NCBI RefSeq assembly: GCF_000186865.1
Contig: NW_008705565.1
Location: 1,697,686-1,761,685, forward strand
Origin: Aureococcus anophagefferens
Lineage: Eukaryota; Sar; Pelagophyceae; Pelagomonadales; Pelagomonadaceae
Reading direction: 5' to 3'
Length of the DNA: 64,000 nucleotides
In this document: positions 55,951 to 64,000 of the stretch, one piece after another
Layout: each line of letters starts with the position of its first letter
Position numbering within the stretch: the first letter of the stretch is position 1
Notes under the pieces: model-generated
Told to the model about the DNA's origin: nothing
What the model saw: the letters and a program-made list of their open reading frames with translations, nothing else
The model's database searches: none
Program-made: the position numbers and the translations under genes

Positions 55951-56957
55951 CTAACCAGAACTTACGCCGCCCCCCTCGAGAAGATGCAGCACCTCGACGC
56001 GCTTCCGCTTCCACTTGAGGTCCTCGTGGCCGACGTCGTACGCGGGCTCGAACGCCGCGCCCGGCAGTTTCGCGGAGAGCGCCGCCACGAACGCGTCGCG
56101 GCCCTCGCGGTCCGGCGACCCGCCGACGACGACGTCCATGCCGCGCGCCCGCGCCTCGACGACGCGGTCCGCGACGGCGAGGGCGAGAGGCGCGTCGTAG
56201 AGCACGTCCGCGGCCACGAGCCTGGCAGGAAAAGAGAGCGAAATTCCCAACTTTGGAGACTGATATCTCGGCCATTTTCCACTCGTTTCGGCTAATTTTT
56301 GGATGAGCGATCATCTCTCGGAGCGTTCTCGACGCGTGGATGCATTTTCCGGAACGGTCGCGCGCGGAAAACTCATGTTGAAGCGAACTTGAATCACTCT
56401 TTTCCTGCCCTGGCCACGAGCAGGTCGAAGCCCGCGGGCAGCGGCTCCGGTCCGCGGGCGTCGAAGGCCGCGACGTCGACGGCGAGCCGCTGCTCCGCGG
56501 CCGCGCGGCGCGTGAGGTCGAGGGCCCTCGGCGACACGTCGGTGGCGAGGACGCGGCGCGCGCCGCTCGCGGCGGCGACCAGCGCGGCGAAGCCGTTGCC
56601 GCAGCCGAGCTCGAGCACGTCTCGGCCGGCCGCGACGGCGCGGAGCCGCGCCGCGGCGGCGAGCGCGCCGGGCCAGAGCTTGGCGCCGTAGGGATTCTCC
56701 GCCGCCGTCGACGCGCGCCACCACCCCTGGTCCGCCACTTCGAGCACCCAGATGGAGCAATTGCCGTCCAGCGTCGTCGTCGCGCGCCGCAGCGCGAGCG
56801 GCGCTTCGGCGCTTTTTGTTGTGGGTGGTATTTTGGTGCGCTTGCGCGGCGCGCGCGCGAGAGGTGCTGCGAACGGCACCAAGAGCAGCAGCATGCATAT
56901 ATATATAGGCGCGGCCCAAATGTGCTGGACCATGCCGTCTCTCCTCCGACTTTCCAA
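55951..56957 (-). CDS. Class I SAM methyltransferase (METTL21-like), interrupted by introner
   Basis: Exon 1 runs 56957 to 56422 and exon 2 56221 to 55951, giving 268 residues; Mets at 56933 and 56894 are also in frame. A hydrophobic N-terminus (ICMLLLLVPFAAPLA) suggests targeting to the ER or plastid. The SAM-binding loop is VLELGCGNGFAAL, followed by VLATDVSPRALDL. Motif IV is FDLLVAADVLYD, complete only after intron removal, and fits lysine-methyltransferase relatives such as METTL21/eEF2KMT. Trp residues (IWVLEVADQGWW) precede the core. Substrate unknown. It converges with the exchanger gene 41 nt away. Confidence 0.82.
56222..56421 (-). mobile_element. Introner element, copy 3, antisense to host gene (GC-AG)
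   Basis: 200 nt. The shared core (TTCGGCTAATTTTTGGATGA) reads on the plus strand while the host gene is on the minus strand. Perfect direct repeats GGCCACGAGC on the plus strand (56212-56221 and 56412-56421) flank it. On the gene strand a GC donor at the first repeat and CCTGCCAG at the far end give exact repair of FDLLVAADV. Confidence 0.88.
56892..56906. repeat. AT dinucleotide run
   Basis: CATATATATATA lies near the 5' end of the methyltransferase. It could be a TATA-type promoter piece or simply encode IYI if the longer start is used. Confidence 0.4.
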
Positions 56958-57073
56958 GGGCGTGTCTCAGCATCAGGTTGATGGCAACGAAACATCGTAG
57001 GGCGCCGTCGACGTCGAGTCCTCCGCCGCGCCGGGGGGCTAGATCAGGCGCAATTAGGAAACAGACAAGCGAA

Positions 57074-59113
57074 CTAGACGACGTCGGCGCCGGCCCGGGC
57101 CTCCGGCGCGGGCGCGGGCCGCGGCGGCCGCGGCTCGCCGCGGAGCACGTGCTTCTCGAGGTTCACGAGGGGCTGCTCGACGAAGAGGTGGACGACGAGG
57201 GAGCAGAGCAGCACGATGGCCGAGACGCCGAGGAAGGCCACGTACCAGCCCACCTCCGTGAAGACGACGCGCGCGTCCGTCGACGACTTGTACAAGACGT
57301 CGAGCACCGCCGGGTGGATGAGGTAGGCCGCGAACGTGAGCTTGGCCAGGGGCGCGAAGACCGGGAGCGAGAGGATGCCGCCGACGAAGGCGCCGCGGCC
57401 GAAGAAGCAGGGCAGGGCGAGGAGGGAGAGCGCGCAGGCCCACGCGGGCTTCGCGAGCGCGAGGTAGAGGTGGTTCTTCCACTTGGCGGGACCCGAGGGC
57501 GCGTCCTGGTAGAAGGGGTAGGAGCCGAAGACGAGCGCCGCCGCGACGGCGAGGCCCGCGGCCAGGGACCCGTAGGCGACGCGCGCCGACGGCGGCTCGC
57601 GGGCCTTGTCCTTGGCGGCGTCCGCGTAGTAGAACGCCGTCGCGACGCCGACGAGGTACGGCGGGATCCGCGTCCAGGGCCGCACGTAGTAGTCCGGGAA
57701 GTAGTCGCCGCCGTCGAAGGTCGCGAAGGACAGGTCGAAGGCGTAGGCCGCCCACCAGGCGTAGGCGACGGAGGCCAGCGCCAGCGCGCCGAGGACCGCG
57801 TAGGCCGCCGCCGCCGATTTGAGTTTCAACGAGACGAAGCCGGGCAGGAGGAGGAAGAACTGCATGTCGTTCGGTAGGTACCAGGCGACGCCGTAGCAGG
57901 CATCCTCGGTGCCGTGGAAGGGCACGAGGTTGTTCACGTAGAGCATGTTCGTCCAGAAGGTTTTCGCGCAGTCGCGGTACTCGCCGCGCTGCTGCGCCCA
58001 GACCGGGCCCGAGCCGTAGACGCGGAGCACCTTCCACCAGAGCAGCACGATGAAGGCGTAGGACGGCGTGAGCCGCAGGTAGCGCTGCAGGTAGGCCCTG
58101 GGGATCCAGGTGCACGTCGTCGCGCGCGCGGCGACCTTCGACGCGACGAACGCGCCGAGGAAGCCGCTGAGCCAGAAGAACGTGTCGACGGAAAACTCGG
58201 CCGCGTTCAGCACCTGGCCCCGCACCGTCGCCATGTACCCTTTTCCGTCGTGGGGGACGACGGCCTCGTACATGTTCGTGTAGCCCGGCGCCTGCGTCGG
58301 CCAGAGGATCGAGTGGCCGTAGACGACGTAGAGCATGGACAGGCACCGGACGCCGTCGAGGCACGCCAAGGGGCCGCCGCGGCCCGCGAGCCACTCGCCC
58401 CAGGTGCGCCGGAGCGAGAAGCAGGCCAGCCAGGCCGGGGTCGCGCGCGCCGGCGCGTCGCCGCCGTTGAGCGCCGCGTAGCCGTCGCCGGGCGCCGGCG
58501 CGGCCGCGACCACGTCCGCGGCCGTCGCCGTCAAAGCGAGCGCGACGAGCAGGCACGCGGCGACGATCACGGCGACGCCCGCGCCGTCCAACTCAAAGGA
58601 AAAGTCGTCGTCGAGCACGGACCACGCCGTGAGCGTGCCGACGAGCGGCACGGCGGCCAAGGCCGCCCGGACGTCGCCCGCGGAGCACGCGGCGGGCAGG
58701 CAGGCGCCGAGCATGGGGTGGCCGCCGCCGGCGGTGACGACGAAGTAGCGGAAGCCGGCGATGGTGCCGCAGGCCGCCGGGTCGCCGAGGTCGTCGACGT
58801 GGCCCTGCATCTCGAAGAGCAGCGTCTGGATGTTTTTCACCGGGTCGAGCGCGAACTCGACGTAGAGCGCGATGAACGTGAGGAAGTCGGCGGACGCGTA
58901 GCGCGCGAGCTGGTTCGCCGTGCTCTCGAAGTTCTCCGCGTAGTCCTCGAGCGCCGCGGCGCAGGACGGCCGCACGGCCGCGAGCGTGGCGTTGAGGGCC
59001 GTGGTGCAGGAGACGCCGAGGGCCGACTGGCAGGTGGGCTGCGTGGGCTGCTCGTCGTCGACGGCGGCGGCGCGAGCGAGGAGCGCGAGGAGGAGCAGCG
59101 GGAGGTGTTTCAT
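57074..59113 (-). CDS. NRF-6-type membrane acyltransferase (acyltransferase 3 family)
   Basis: 679 residues from the ATG at 59113, chosen because it starts a clear signal peptide (MKHLPLLLLALLARAAA). Residues ~25-170 are a luminal NRF-like domain with paired Cys (CQSALGVSC, CGTIAGFRYF, GACLPAACSAGDV). One TM helix is followed by an acyltransferase-3 domain of ~10 TM helices: CLDGVRCLSMLYVVYGHS (the usual DGxRxxA..V..H), DTFFWLSGFLGAF, WYLPNDMQFFLLLP, and AYLIHPAVL near the end. It likely transfers acyl groups to lipids or glycans; substrate unknown. Same family as C. elegans nose resistant to fluoxetine proteins. Confidence 0.92.
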   Translation of the reverse strand: MKHLPLLLLALLARAAAVDDEQPTQPTCQSALGVSCTTALNATLAAVRPSCAAALEDYAENFESTANQLARYASADFLTFIALYVEFALDPVKNIQTLLFEMQGHVDDLGDPAACGTIAGFRYFVVTAGGGHPMLGACLPAACSAGDVRAALAAVPLVGTLTAWSVLDDDFSFELDGAGVAVIVAACLLVALALTATAADVVAAAPAPGDGYAALNGGDAPARATPAWLACFSLRRTWGEWLAGRGGPLACLDGVRCLSMLYVVYGHSILWPTQAPGYTNMYEAVVPHDGKGYMATVRGQVLNAAEFSVDTFFWLSGFLGAFVASKVAARATTCTWIPRAYLQRYLRLTPSYAFIVLLWWKVLRVYGSGPVWAQQRGEYRDCAKTFWTNMLYVNNLVPFHGTEDACYGVAWYLPNDMQFFLLLPGFVSLKLKSAAAAYAVLGALALASVAYAWWAAYAFDLSFATFDGGDYFPDYYVRPWTRIPPYLVGVATAFYYADAAKDKAREPPSARVAYGSLAAGLAVAAALVFGSYPFYQDAPSGPAKWKNHLYLALAKPAWACALSLLALPCFFGRGAFVGGILSLPVFAPLAKLTFAAYLIHPAVLDVLYKSSTDARVVFTEVGWYVAFLGVSAIVLLCSLVVHLFVEQPLVNLEKHVLRGEPRPPRPAPAPEARAGADVV

Positions 59114-59605
59114 GGTCGTGCTTTGTGCTGCGTGCTTGGTCACCTTGCGTTGGGCCGTCACAAGAAAGCTCTTCTAGCGGTTGTCCTGGGTTTTGGAGGC
59201 GGGCTGCCACCTATGGGCCACCAATCAGATTTGAGATAGTATTGGAGTAAGGTATGCACTACCCCTGCTCCTCCGACCCGTATTGGATACAAGAAGACAC
59301 GTGCGCGGGCTCGATCCGCTCACACGATTCTTCAAAGCAAAGCCACCCGCATTGCTTCGGCGTCCGTCGCACCGCGCGCGCGCGTCCCCACCCAATCTCC
59401 CACACCCGCAACCCTCCCCCCGCCCCTCCCCATGCAACCCTCGACCCGCCCACCAAATTTCCCCGCCGCTCGTCGCGTCCTCGACGCGCGCGGCGCATCG
59501 GATCTTTTCCCTTGAATATGCGCGCCTTCGATCGTTGCAACACTCACCCGCGCAATTCCCGCCGCAGACGCGCAATTCCCGCCGCAGACACTCACACTCA
59601 TCACC
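59114..59605. promoter_or_regulatory. Divergent promoter region, acyltransferase / antenna genes
   Basis: 492 nt. It includes a C-rich tract (59390-59440) and a 20-bp tandem repeat CGCGCAATTCCCGCCGCAGA at 59549-59588, which ends 17 nt before the antenna start codon. Confidence 0.5.
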
Positions 59606-60238
59606 ATGAAGCTCGCCCTCGCCCTCGCTCTCGTCGCCCCCGCCGCCGCCTTCCAGGCGCCGGCCACCCAGAAGGCGTCCGTCGTCGTCAAGGACTCCAT
59701 CGGCGTCGACCCCGGCCCGATCGAGCCCTCCGGCCTCTTCTGGGAGGACAAGGAGTCTCTCGCGCGCCGCCGCGCCGTCGAGATCAAGCACGGCCGCATC
59801 GCCATGACCGCGTTCATCGGCATGATGGTCCAGGAGCTCGGCATCACGTTCCCGGGCTCGATCAACCTCGACGGCTCGGTCCAGTTCTCGGACATCCTCA
59901 AGGACGGCATGGGCTTCGCCGCCCTCGGCAACATCCCGACCTTCGGCCTCGTGCAGATCGCCCTCTTCGGCGGCATCGCCGAGACGGTCGCCATGCCCGC
60001 GTCCCAGTACACGGGCGGCCCCCAGAACCTCCCCGGCGGCTACGACGGCTCCGCGGGCACGATCCCCGGCGGCTACCCCTTCACGGAGCAGATCACGGAC
60101 CCGGCCGCGCGCACGCGCGCGCTCACCTGCGAGCTCCAGAACGGCCGCGCCGCCATGATGGGCGTCACGGGCGCGATGATGCACTCCCAGCTCGACTCGT
60201 GCGACCACCACTTCTTCTACCCCATCACGCACAACTAG
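59606..60238 (+). CDS. Fucoxanthin chlorophyll a/c-type light-harvesting protein
   Basis: 210 residues from the ATG at 59606. A bipartite targeting sequence: signal peptide MKLALALALVAPAAA then FQAP, matching the heterokont ASAFAP-type plastid motif. Helix A has EIKHGRIAM and helix C has ELQNGRAAMMG, the chlorophyll-binding ExxxxR patterns. A middle helix (TFGLVQIALFGGIAETVA) lies between them. The length is normal for FCP antenna proteins. It sits in the thylakoid membrane and feeds photosystems. Codon use is strongly biased, as expected of high expression. Confidence 0.95.
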   Translation: MKLALALALVAPAAAFQAPATQKASVVVKDSIGVDPGPIEPSGLFWEDKESLARRRAVEIKHGRIAMTAFIGMMVQELGITFPGSINLDGSVQFSDILKDGMGFAALGNIPTFGLVQIALFGGIAETVAMPASQYTGGPQNLPGGYDGSAGTIPGGYPFTEQITDPAARTRALTCELQNGRAAMMGVTGAMMHSQLDSCDHHFFYPITHN

Positions 60239-60706
60239 GCGCGCACGCGCCCAAGCAAGCTCCACGGCGGAGGCGCCCCCTCGTCCTCGGACGTGGCCGG
60301 AAATAGCCCAGGCTAGTTGCGCGCCGCTAAATACCCTTCGTGCCAGCCTGGGCCTGAGCTCGCGCCGCGGCAGCCGCGAGCTCGCCTCGTCGGACACAGG
60401 ACGCCTCGCCGGGGGCGGCGCGACGAGCATCCGTGGAGCCGCCGCCGCGTCGCCGCGACGAGGCGCGAGAGGAGCCGCGGCGCGCGGCGCCGCGGCGCGC
60501 GGAGCTGCGGGGTGCGCGCGCCGCGGACCCCAGGCGGGGACCCCCCGGCTGATGAAGGTAAGATCATCCTAATCGAGGGAGCGGTAACGCAGGGCATAGA
60601 GCAAGCCGTCGGGCCCGGTCGGCAGCCCCGTTTCGCGCGAGGAGCCGGTCGGCACGGGGGGCGCGCTGGGCGCGCGCCGTCGAGCCACACACCGGCGTCG
60701 ACCGCG
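60239..60706. other. Intergenic GC-rich spacer
   Basis: 468 nt between the antenna and coiled-coil genes. GC-rich, partly repetitive (GCGGCGCGCGG at ~60480). The downstream frame stays open through it but is not protein-like. Confidence 0.4.
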
Positions 60707-62409
60707 ATGGACGCCGGCGGCCGGGACAGCGTGTTGACGCTGCCGCCCGAGGTCCTCAAACTCACGCACCAGCTCGAGCAGGAGAAGCTCGAGAGCCTGA
60801 CGCGGCGCTACGACGTGCTGCGCAAGGAGAACGAGCTCCTCAAGACGCGCCTCGAGAAGAGCGCGACGGCCGCGTGGAACCACCGCGGAAGAAACACAGC
60901 TCGCGAAACCCCGCTCCTTTCTTAGGCGAGAAGGACACGCACGAGTTCGTCGCGTACTTCCAGAAGGAGCTCGAGGGCAAGGACGTGCGCATCCACAGTT
61001 TGAACGAGCTCATGGCCCACCAGGACGCGGAGCGCCAGGCGGAGCACGACGCGCTCGTCCGGCGCCAGAGCGAGCAGGTCGCGGACCTCGAGACGAAGCT
61101 CCAGACGGCCGACACGACGTCGACGGCGAAGATCCAGATGCTCGAGGACGAGCTCGCCAAGGTCGACACGTTCCGCGAGATGAAGCTCGCCATGGACGCC
61201 AAGATCGAGGAGCAGGAGAAGGCGCTGAAGCTCGCCGAGGAGCGGCACCTCGCCGAGGCGACGGCGAACGAGCGCAAGTTCCTCGCGGAGAAGAGCAAGA
61301 TGCAGAAGGACCTGGAGAAGCGGACGTCCGACATCCGGCGCGCGGCGAAGCAGGAGATGCAGAACGGCCTCGACGCCGACACGCTCAAGGTCATCGGCGA
61401 GAACCGGCGCATGGCCGAGGAGCTGCGGTTCCAGCAGCAGATGACCGCGGAGCTCCAGAGCGAGAAGAACGCCGTCGACGAGGCCGTGCGCGTGCTCCGG
61501 CGCGACATGGAGCTCGCGCGCGAGAAGGAGGGCGAGTACGCGAAGCAGTCCCACGTGAAAAACCGCGAGGCGAAGAAGCGCGAGGAGAAGATCGCGGCGC
61601 TCGAGGAGCTCCTCCGCGACGCGGGCAAGAAGTTCCAGGGCGAGAAGGCCCACTTAAGACGCTCGCTCCAGGCGTCCCTCGAGGAGCAGACCCTCGACGC
61701 CGCGGGCCTCCGGCAGATGCTCCGCCTGAAGAACCGCGAGCTCTCGAAGCTCCGGCGCCTCGCGGAGATGGTCCTCGACTGTGTGGAAACCAACCACTGG
61801 TTGGGTGGTCCTGACCAAACTTGAGAATTCTCTAGCTCGGTCACATCCAAGTCGATTCGGCTGATTTTTGGACGGATCGATCGCTCTCGTCGAGTTCTCG
61901 AAGCCAAGCCGAAGCGATTGCGTCGAAACTGTCGCGTAAGCGCACATTGAAGTCGGGTTGAAGATTTGGTTTCCACACAGGTCCTCGAGCAGCGCACGGA
62001 GGTCGAGCAGTTCTTCCTGGAGGCGCTCGAGGACGTCAAGGCGAACATCGTCAAGCAGCGCCAGGAGCGCTACCGCGCGGACATGGCCGAGTACCGCACG
62101 CAGATGCGCACCGCGACGCTCGGCGACGGCACGGCCAAGTTCCCGAAGATCCGCGCGCTCCAGGCGGGCAAGGACGTCGACGGCATGGGCCCGCCGGCGC
62201 CGGGCACCATGCCCCACAACTTGTCGGCGAAGGTCCAGCTCAAGGACCTCACCCTGGAGGACCGGGAGCACGTCCTCCGGCTCCTCTTCGCGAAGATCAA
62301 CGCGGTCCACGGCAACGTCTCGAGCCTCCCGCCCCACGACCTGGAGAACAACGAGCGCACCTTCCTGACCAACTCCGCGCCCACGGGCGGCGGCGACGGG
62401 GGGATGTAA
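60707..62409 (+). CDS. BBOF1/CCDC176-like ciliary coiled-coil protein
   Basis: Exons 60707-60860, 60926-61770 and 61981-62409 give 475 residues. Intron 1 (65 nt) uses a GC donor; intron 2 is a 210-nt introner. The protein is nearly all coiled coil. The start (LTHQLEQEKLESLTRRYDVL) and the EKDTHEFVAYFQKELEGKD segment, plus VLEQRTEVEQFFLEALEDVK after the introner, fit the DUF4515 basal-body-orientation-factor family. That family is linked to motile cilia, so a flagellate stage is suggested (inference). The C-terminus is a Gly-rich tail ending GGGDGGM. Confidence 0.8.
61771..61980 (+). mobile_element. Introner element, copy 4, different terminal repeats (GT-AG)
   Basis: 210 nt. Terminal inverted repeats are TGTGGAAACCAA and TTGGTTTCCACA, unlike copies 1-3. 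The core still has ATTCGGCTGATTTTTGGACG and TCTCGAAGCC. The direct repeat GTCCTCGA at 61771 and 61981 is perfect. The donor GT is at the start of the first repeat. Confidence 0.9.
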
Positions 62410-62636
62410 GCGTGGTTCGCGGAGGAAGGGGCCGATGCAGACGTCGAGGCTACGTCGATGCAGGCCTCGATGCCCGCCGCCCGCCGCGGTCGCGGCGGCG
62501 GAGCTGGCGTCGGAGCCGAGCACTCGGGAGTGGTGGTCGCCCTTGAAGCATCCGCCTCCCGTCGACGCTAAAACAAGCCGGCCGGGCGACGCGCTCTCTG
62601 CCACCGTCCGAGCGCGGGTGCCGCGCGGGGACGGGG

Positions 62637-63506
62637 ATGGCGGACGTCGACATGATGGACATTACGTCGGAAAGCGGACACGCGGGCGGCGCCCCGCGGG
62701 CCCCGGAGCCGTTTTTCAACAACGGGCTGCACAAAGACCACTTTCGGGAAAGCCCGATGGCGATGGACGACGCGCCGCCGTGCCCCTGCGACACGAGCCA
62801 CGTCGAGGAAGGCTGCTACTGCCCTAGTGACGTTTTCAAGGGTGCGGCCCACCTCGCGCCCGCGGCGCTCGAGAGGCGACCGGGGTCGCCGGCGATGCCG
62901 CCGCGCGCAAACTTGGAGCCGTGGGTGGCGCCCCCCGCGGCGCCCGCGGCGCCCGAAGTGCCCTGGGCGGCCCGCACGGCGCCCCCGGCGCCCCCGGCGC
63001 CCCCGTGCCCGTGCGCCACGTCGCACGTGGAGCCGGATTGTTTTTGCCCCGAGGGCGGCGCGTCGGATCCGTTCGCCGAGGCCGACGCGGCCGCCGGCGA
63101 CGCCGACGCGATGGCCTGCGACTCGCGCTGCGACGCCTGCCCCTGGTGCGGCGACGTGTGCGACGACCCGGACTGCGCCGAGTGCGCCGTCTGGCGGCGG
63201 CGGCCCCGGCCCCGCGCGCGGAGCCAGGCCGTCTACACGCTGTGCGAGATCCGGAGGCACTGCACGGCCGAGTCCTGCTGGCTCGTCGCCGGCCGCGACG
63301 TCTTCGACGCGACGCCCTTCCTCTCGCGCCACCCGGCGGGGACCAAGTCGATCGTGCGCGTCTCCGGCGGCCGCGACTGCACCGAGGACCTCGGCTTCCA
63401 CTCGGGCAAGGCGCAGAAGCTGTGGCAGCAGCACAAGATCGGCCGCCTCGTCGCCTGCCCCTGCGAGAAGAGCAAGGACGACCCGCGCGGCTGCGCCCTG
63501 AGCTGA
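62637..63506 (+). CDS. Cytochrome b5-like heme-binding protein with Cys motifs
   Basis: 289 residues from the ATG at 62637. The N-terminal half contains two copies of a CPC(D/A)TSHVExxC(Y/F)CP motif, a third degenerate one at the C-terminus (CPCEKSKDDPRGC) and a CDACPWCGDVCDDPDC cluster. Residues ~200-275 are a cytochrome b5 fold: YTLCEIRRHCTAESCWLVAG, RDVFDATPFLSRHPAG with the first heme His, and DLGFHSGKAQKLW with the second. The heme ligands are present, so heme binding is likely. The Cys motifs might bind metal (inference). No membrane anchor. Confidence 0.85.
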   Translation: MADVDMMDITSESGHAGGAPRAPEPFFNNGLHKDHFRESPMAMDDAPPCPCDTSHVEEGCYCPSDVFKGAAHLAPAALERRPGSPAMPPRANLEPWVAPPAAPAAPEVPWAARTAPPAPPAPPCPCATSHVEPDCFCPEGGASDPFAEADAAAGDADAMACDSRCDACPWCGDVCDDPDCAECAVWRRRPRPRARSQAVYTLCEIRRHCTAESCWLVAGRDVFDATPFLSRHPAGTKSIVRVSGGRDCTEDLGFHSGKAQKLWQQHKIGRLVACPCEKSKDDPRGCALS

Positions 63507-63649
63507 GGACGCCGCGCGCGAGCGCGCCCCGATAATCGGAATCGTCAAACACCCGGATTTCCGCCGGTGGCGCGAGCGACATGTGGGAACACAGCAGGTC
63601 TGATTACTCGAGCCGCGGGGGTGCCCCCCGCGGGAAGCGGACCGGTCGA
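63507..63649. other. Convergent intergenic spacer
   Basis: 143 nt between two stops. Nothing recognisable. Confidence 0.4.
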
Positions 63650-64000
63650 TCACGCGACGAGCGCCGCGCAGAGTTTGGGGAGGAGGAGGCAGGCGAAGCC
63701 GACGCTCGCGGACTCGAGGGCGTGGCGCGTGTAGGCGAGGCGGGAGAAGGAGGCCCGCCAGCCGCCCGTCCAGGCGAGGGCCGCCGTCGCGGCCGCGAAG
63801 GTCGCGAACGACGCGGCGCCGGCCGGCGACGAGCCGTCGAGCGACGCGCCGTAGGCGCCCCCGGCGACCGCCGGCGCGCAGGCGGCGGCCAGTCCCCCGC
63901 AGCAGAGGGGCAGGGCCGCGCCGAGGGCCACGCAGGCCGCGAGCTGCGCGCACTGCGCGCCGGGATTCGCGGCGGGCTCGAACATGCGGAGCTCCTCGGT
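63650..64000 (-). CDS. Small multi-TM protein, 5' end beyond window
   Basis: The frame is open to the right edge. A Met at 63985 is a possible start, but upstream residues (TEELR) continue. It encodes ~111 residues with three or four Ala-rich hydrophobic helices and ends SVGFACLLLPKLCAALVA. A small conserved-looking stretch, WRASFSRLAYTRHALESAS, lies between the last helices. No family recognised. Confidence 0.55.
   Translation of the reverse strand, partial: TEELRMFEPAANPGAQCAQLAACVALGAALPLCCGGLAAACAPAVAGGAYGASLDGSSPAGAASFATFAAATAALAWTGGWRASFSRLAYTRHALESASVGFACLLLPKLCAALVA

Noticed and set aside
56892..56906. TATA box for the methyltransferase gene
   Set aside because: It lies within the longest coding frame and only 10 nt before the nearest internal ATG, too close for a normal TATA position.

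Overview
This window is nuclear DNA from a very GC-rich, gene-dense alga in the secondary-plastid (stramenopile) lineage. The evidence is eukaryotic genes with short spliceosomal introns, a fucoxanthin chlorophyll-type antenna protein whose signal peptide ends in an AFQAP plastid-import motif, PT-repeat secreted proteases, and a mix of cytoplasmic, ER, ciliary and plastid genes on both strands. The combination of about 65-70% GC, tiny introns, many ankyrin genes and introner elements fits a pelagophyte such as Aureococcus anophagefferens. That species call is an inference; I could not search a database.

Layout. 1-4.9 kb: the 3' part of a trehalose-6-phosphate synthase/phosphatase-like gene, probably continuing through two introns into a long C-terminal extension. 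5.4-11.8 kb: two tandem subtilisin-like secreted proteases with a lower-GC orphan gene and a relic third copy between them. 11.9-17.4 kb: serine carboxypeptidase, a DGQHR/ParB-like protein, a Cys-rich membrane protein, a small inverted-repeat element and ribosomal protein P2. 17.7-25 kb: TruD/PUS7 pseudouridine synthase, DNA primase small subunit, GPN2 GTPase, a Rossmann-like orphan and a Cys-rich type I membrane protein. 25-36.7 kb: voltage-sensor/adenylyl-cyclase fusion, Fun30/SMARCAD1-like remodeller, ankyrin protein, EAG/CNG-like channel, mitochondrial carrier, sulfotransferase. 36.7-38.8 kb: a gene-poor, partly AT-richer stretch with a long hairpin. 38.8-49 kb: a cryptic three-exon SNARE, ankyrin protein, coiled-coil protein, a proline/glycine-rich protein containing an assembly gap, STT3, a multi-TM protein, a TMEM69-like protein and a secretory glycosyltransferase-like protein. 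49-64 kb: a large orphan, cold-shock protein, ankyrin protein, Na+/H+ exchanger, methyltransferase, NRF-6-type acyltransferase, antenna protein, BBOF1-like ciliary coiled-coil protein, cytochrome-b5 protein and a partial membrane protein.

The most striking system is a set of introner elements: four introns of 186-210 nt that share a sequence core, have terminal inverted repeats, and are bounded by 8-10 bp direct repeats resembling target-site duplications. In each, the 5' splice site lies at the start of the first repeat and the 3' AG comes from the element's end, so splicing restores the original codons. One copy sits antisense to its host gene and is still predicted to splice cleanly. About a third of the introns here use GC rather than GT donors. 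Convergent neighbours are separated by only 8-50 nt in many places. Several proteins keep a fold but lack a signature residue: TPP motif I, the GPN loop, a K+ channel filter and a cyclase Asn.
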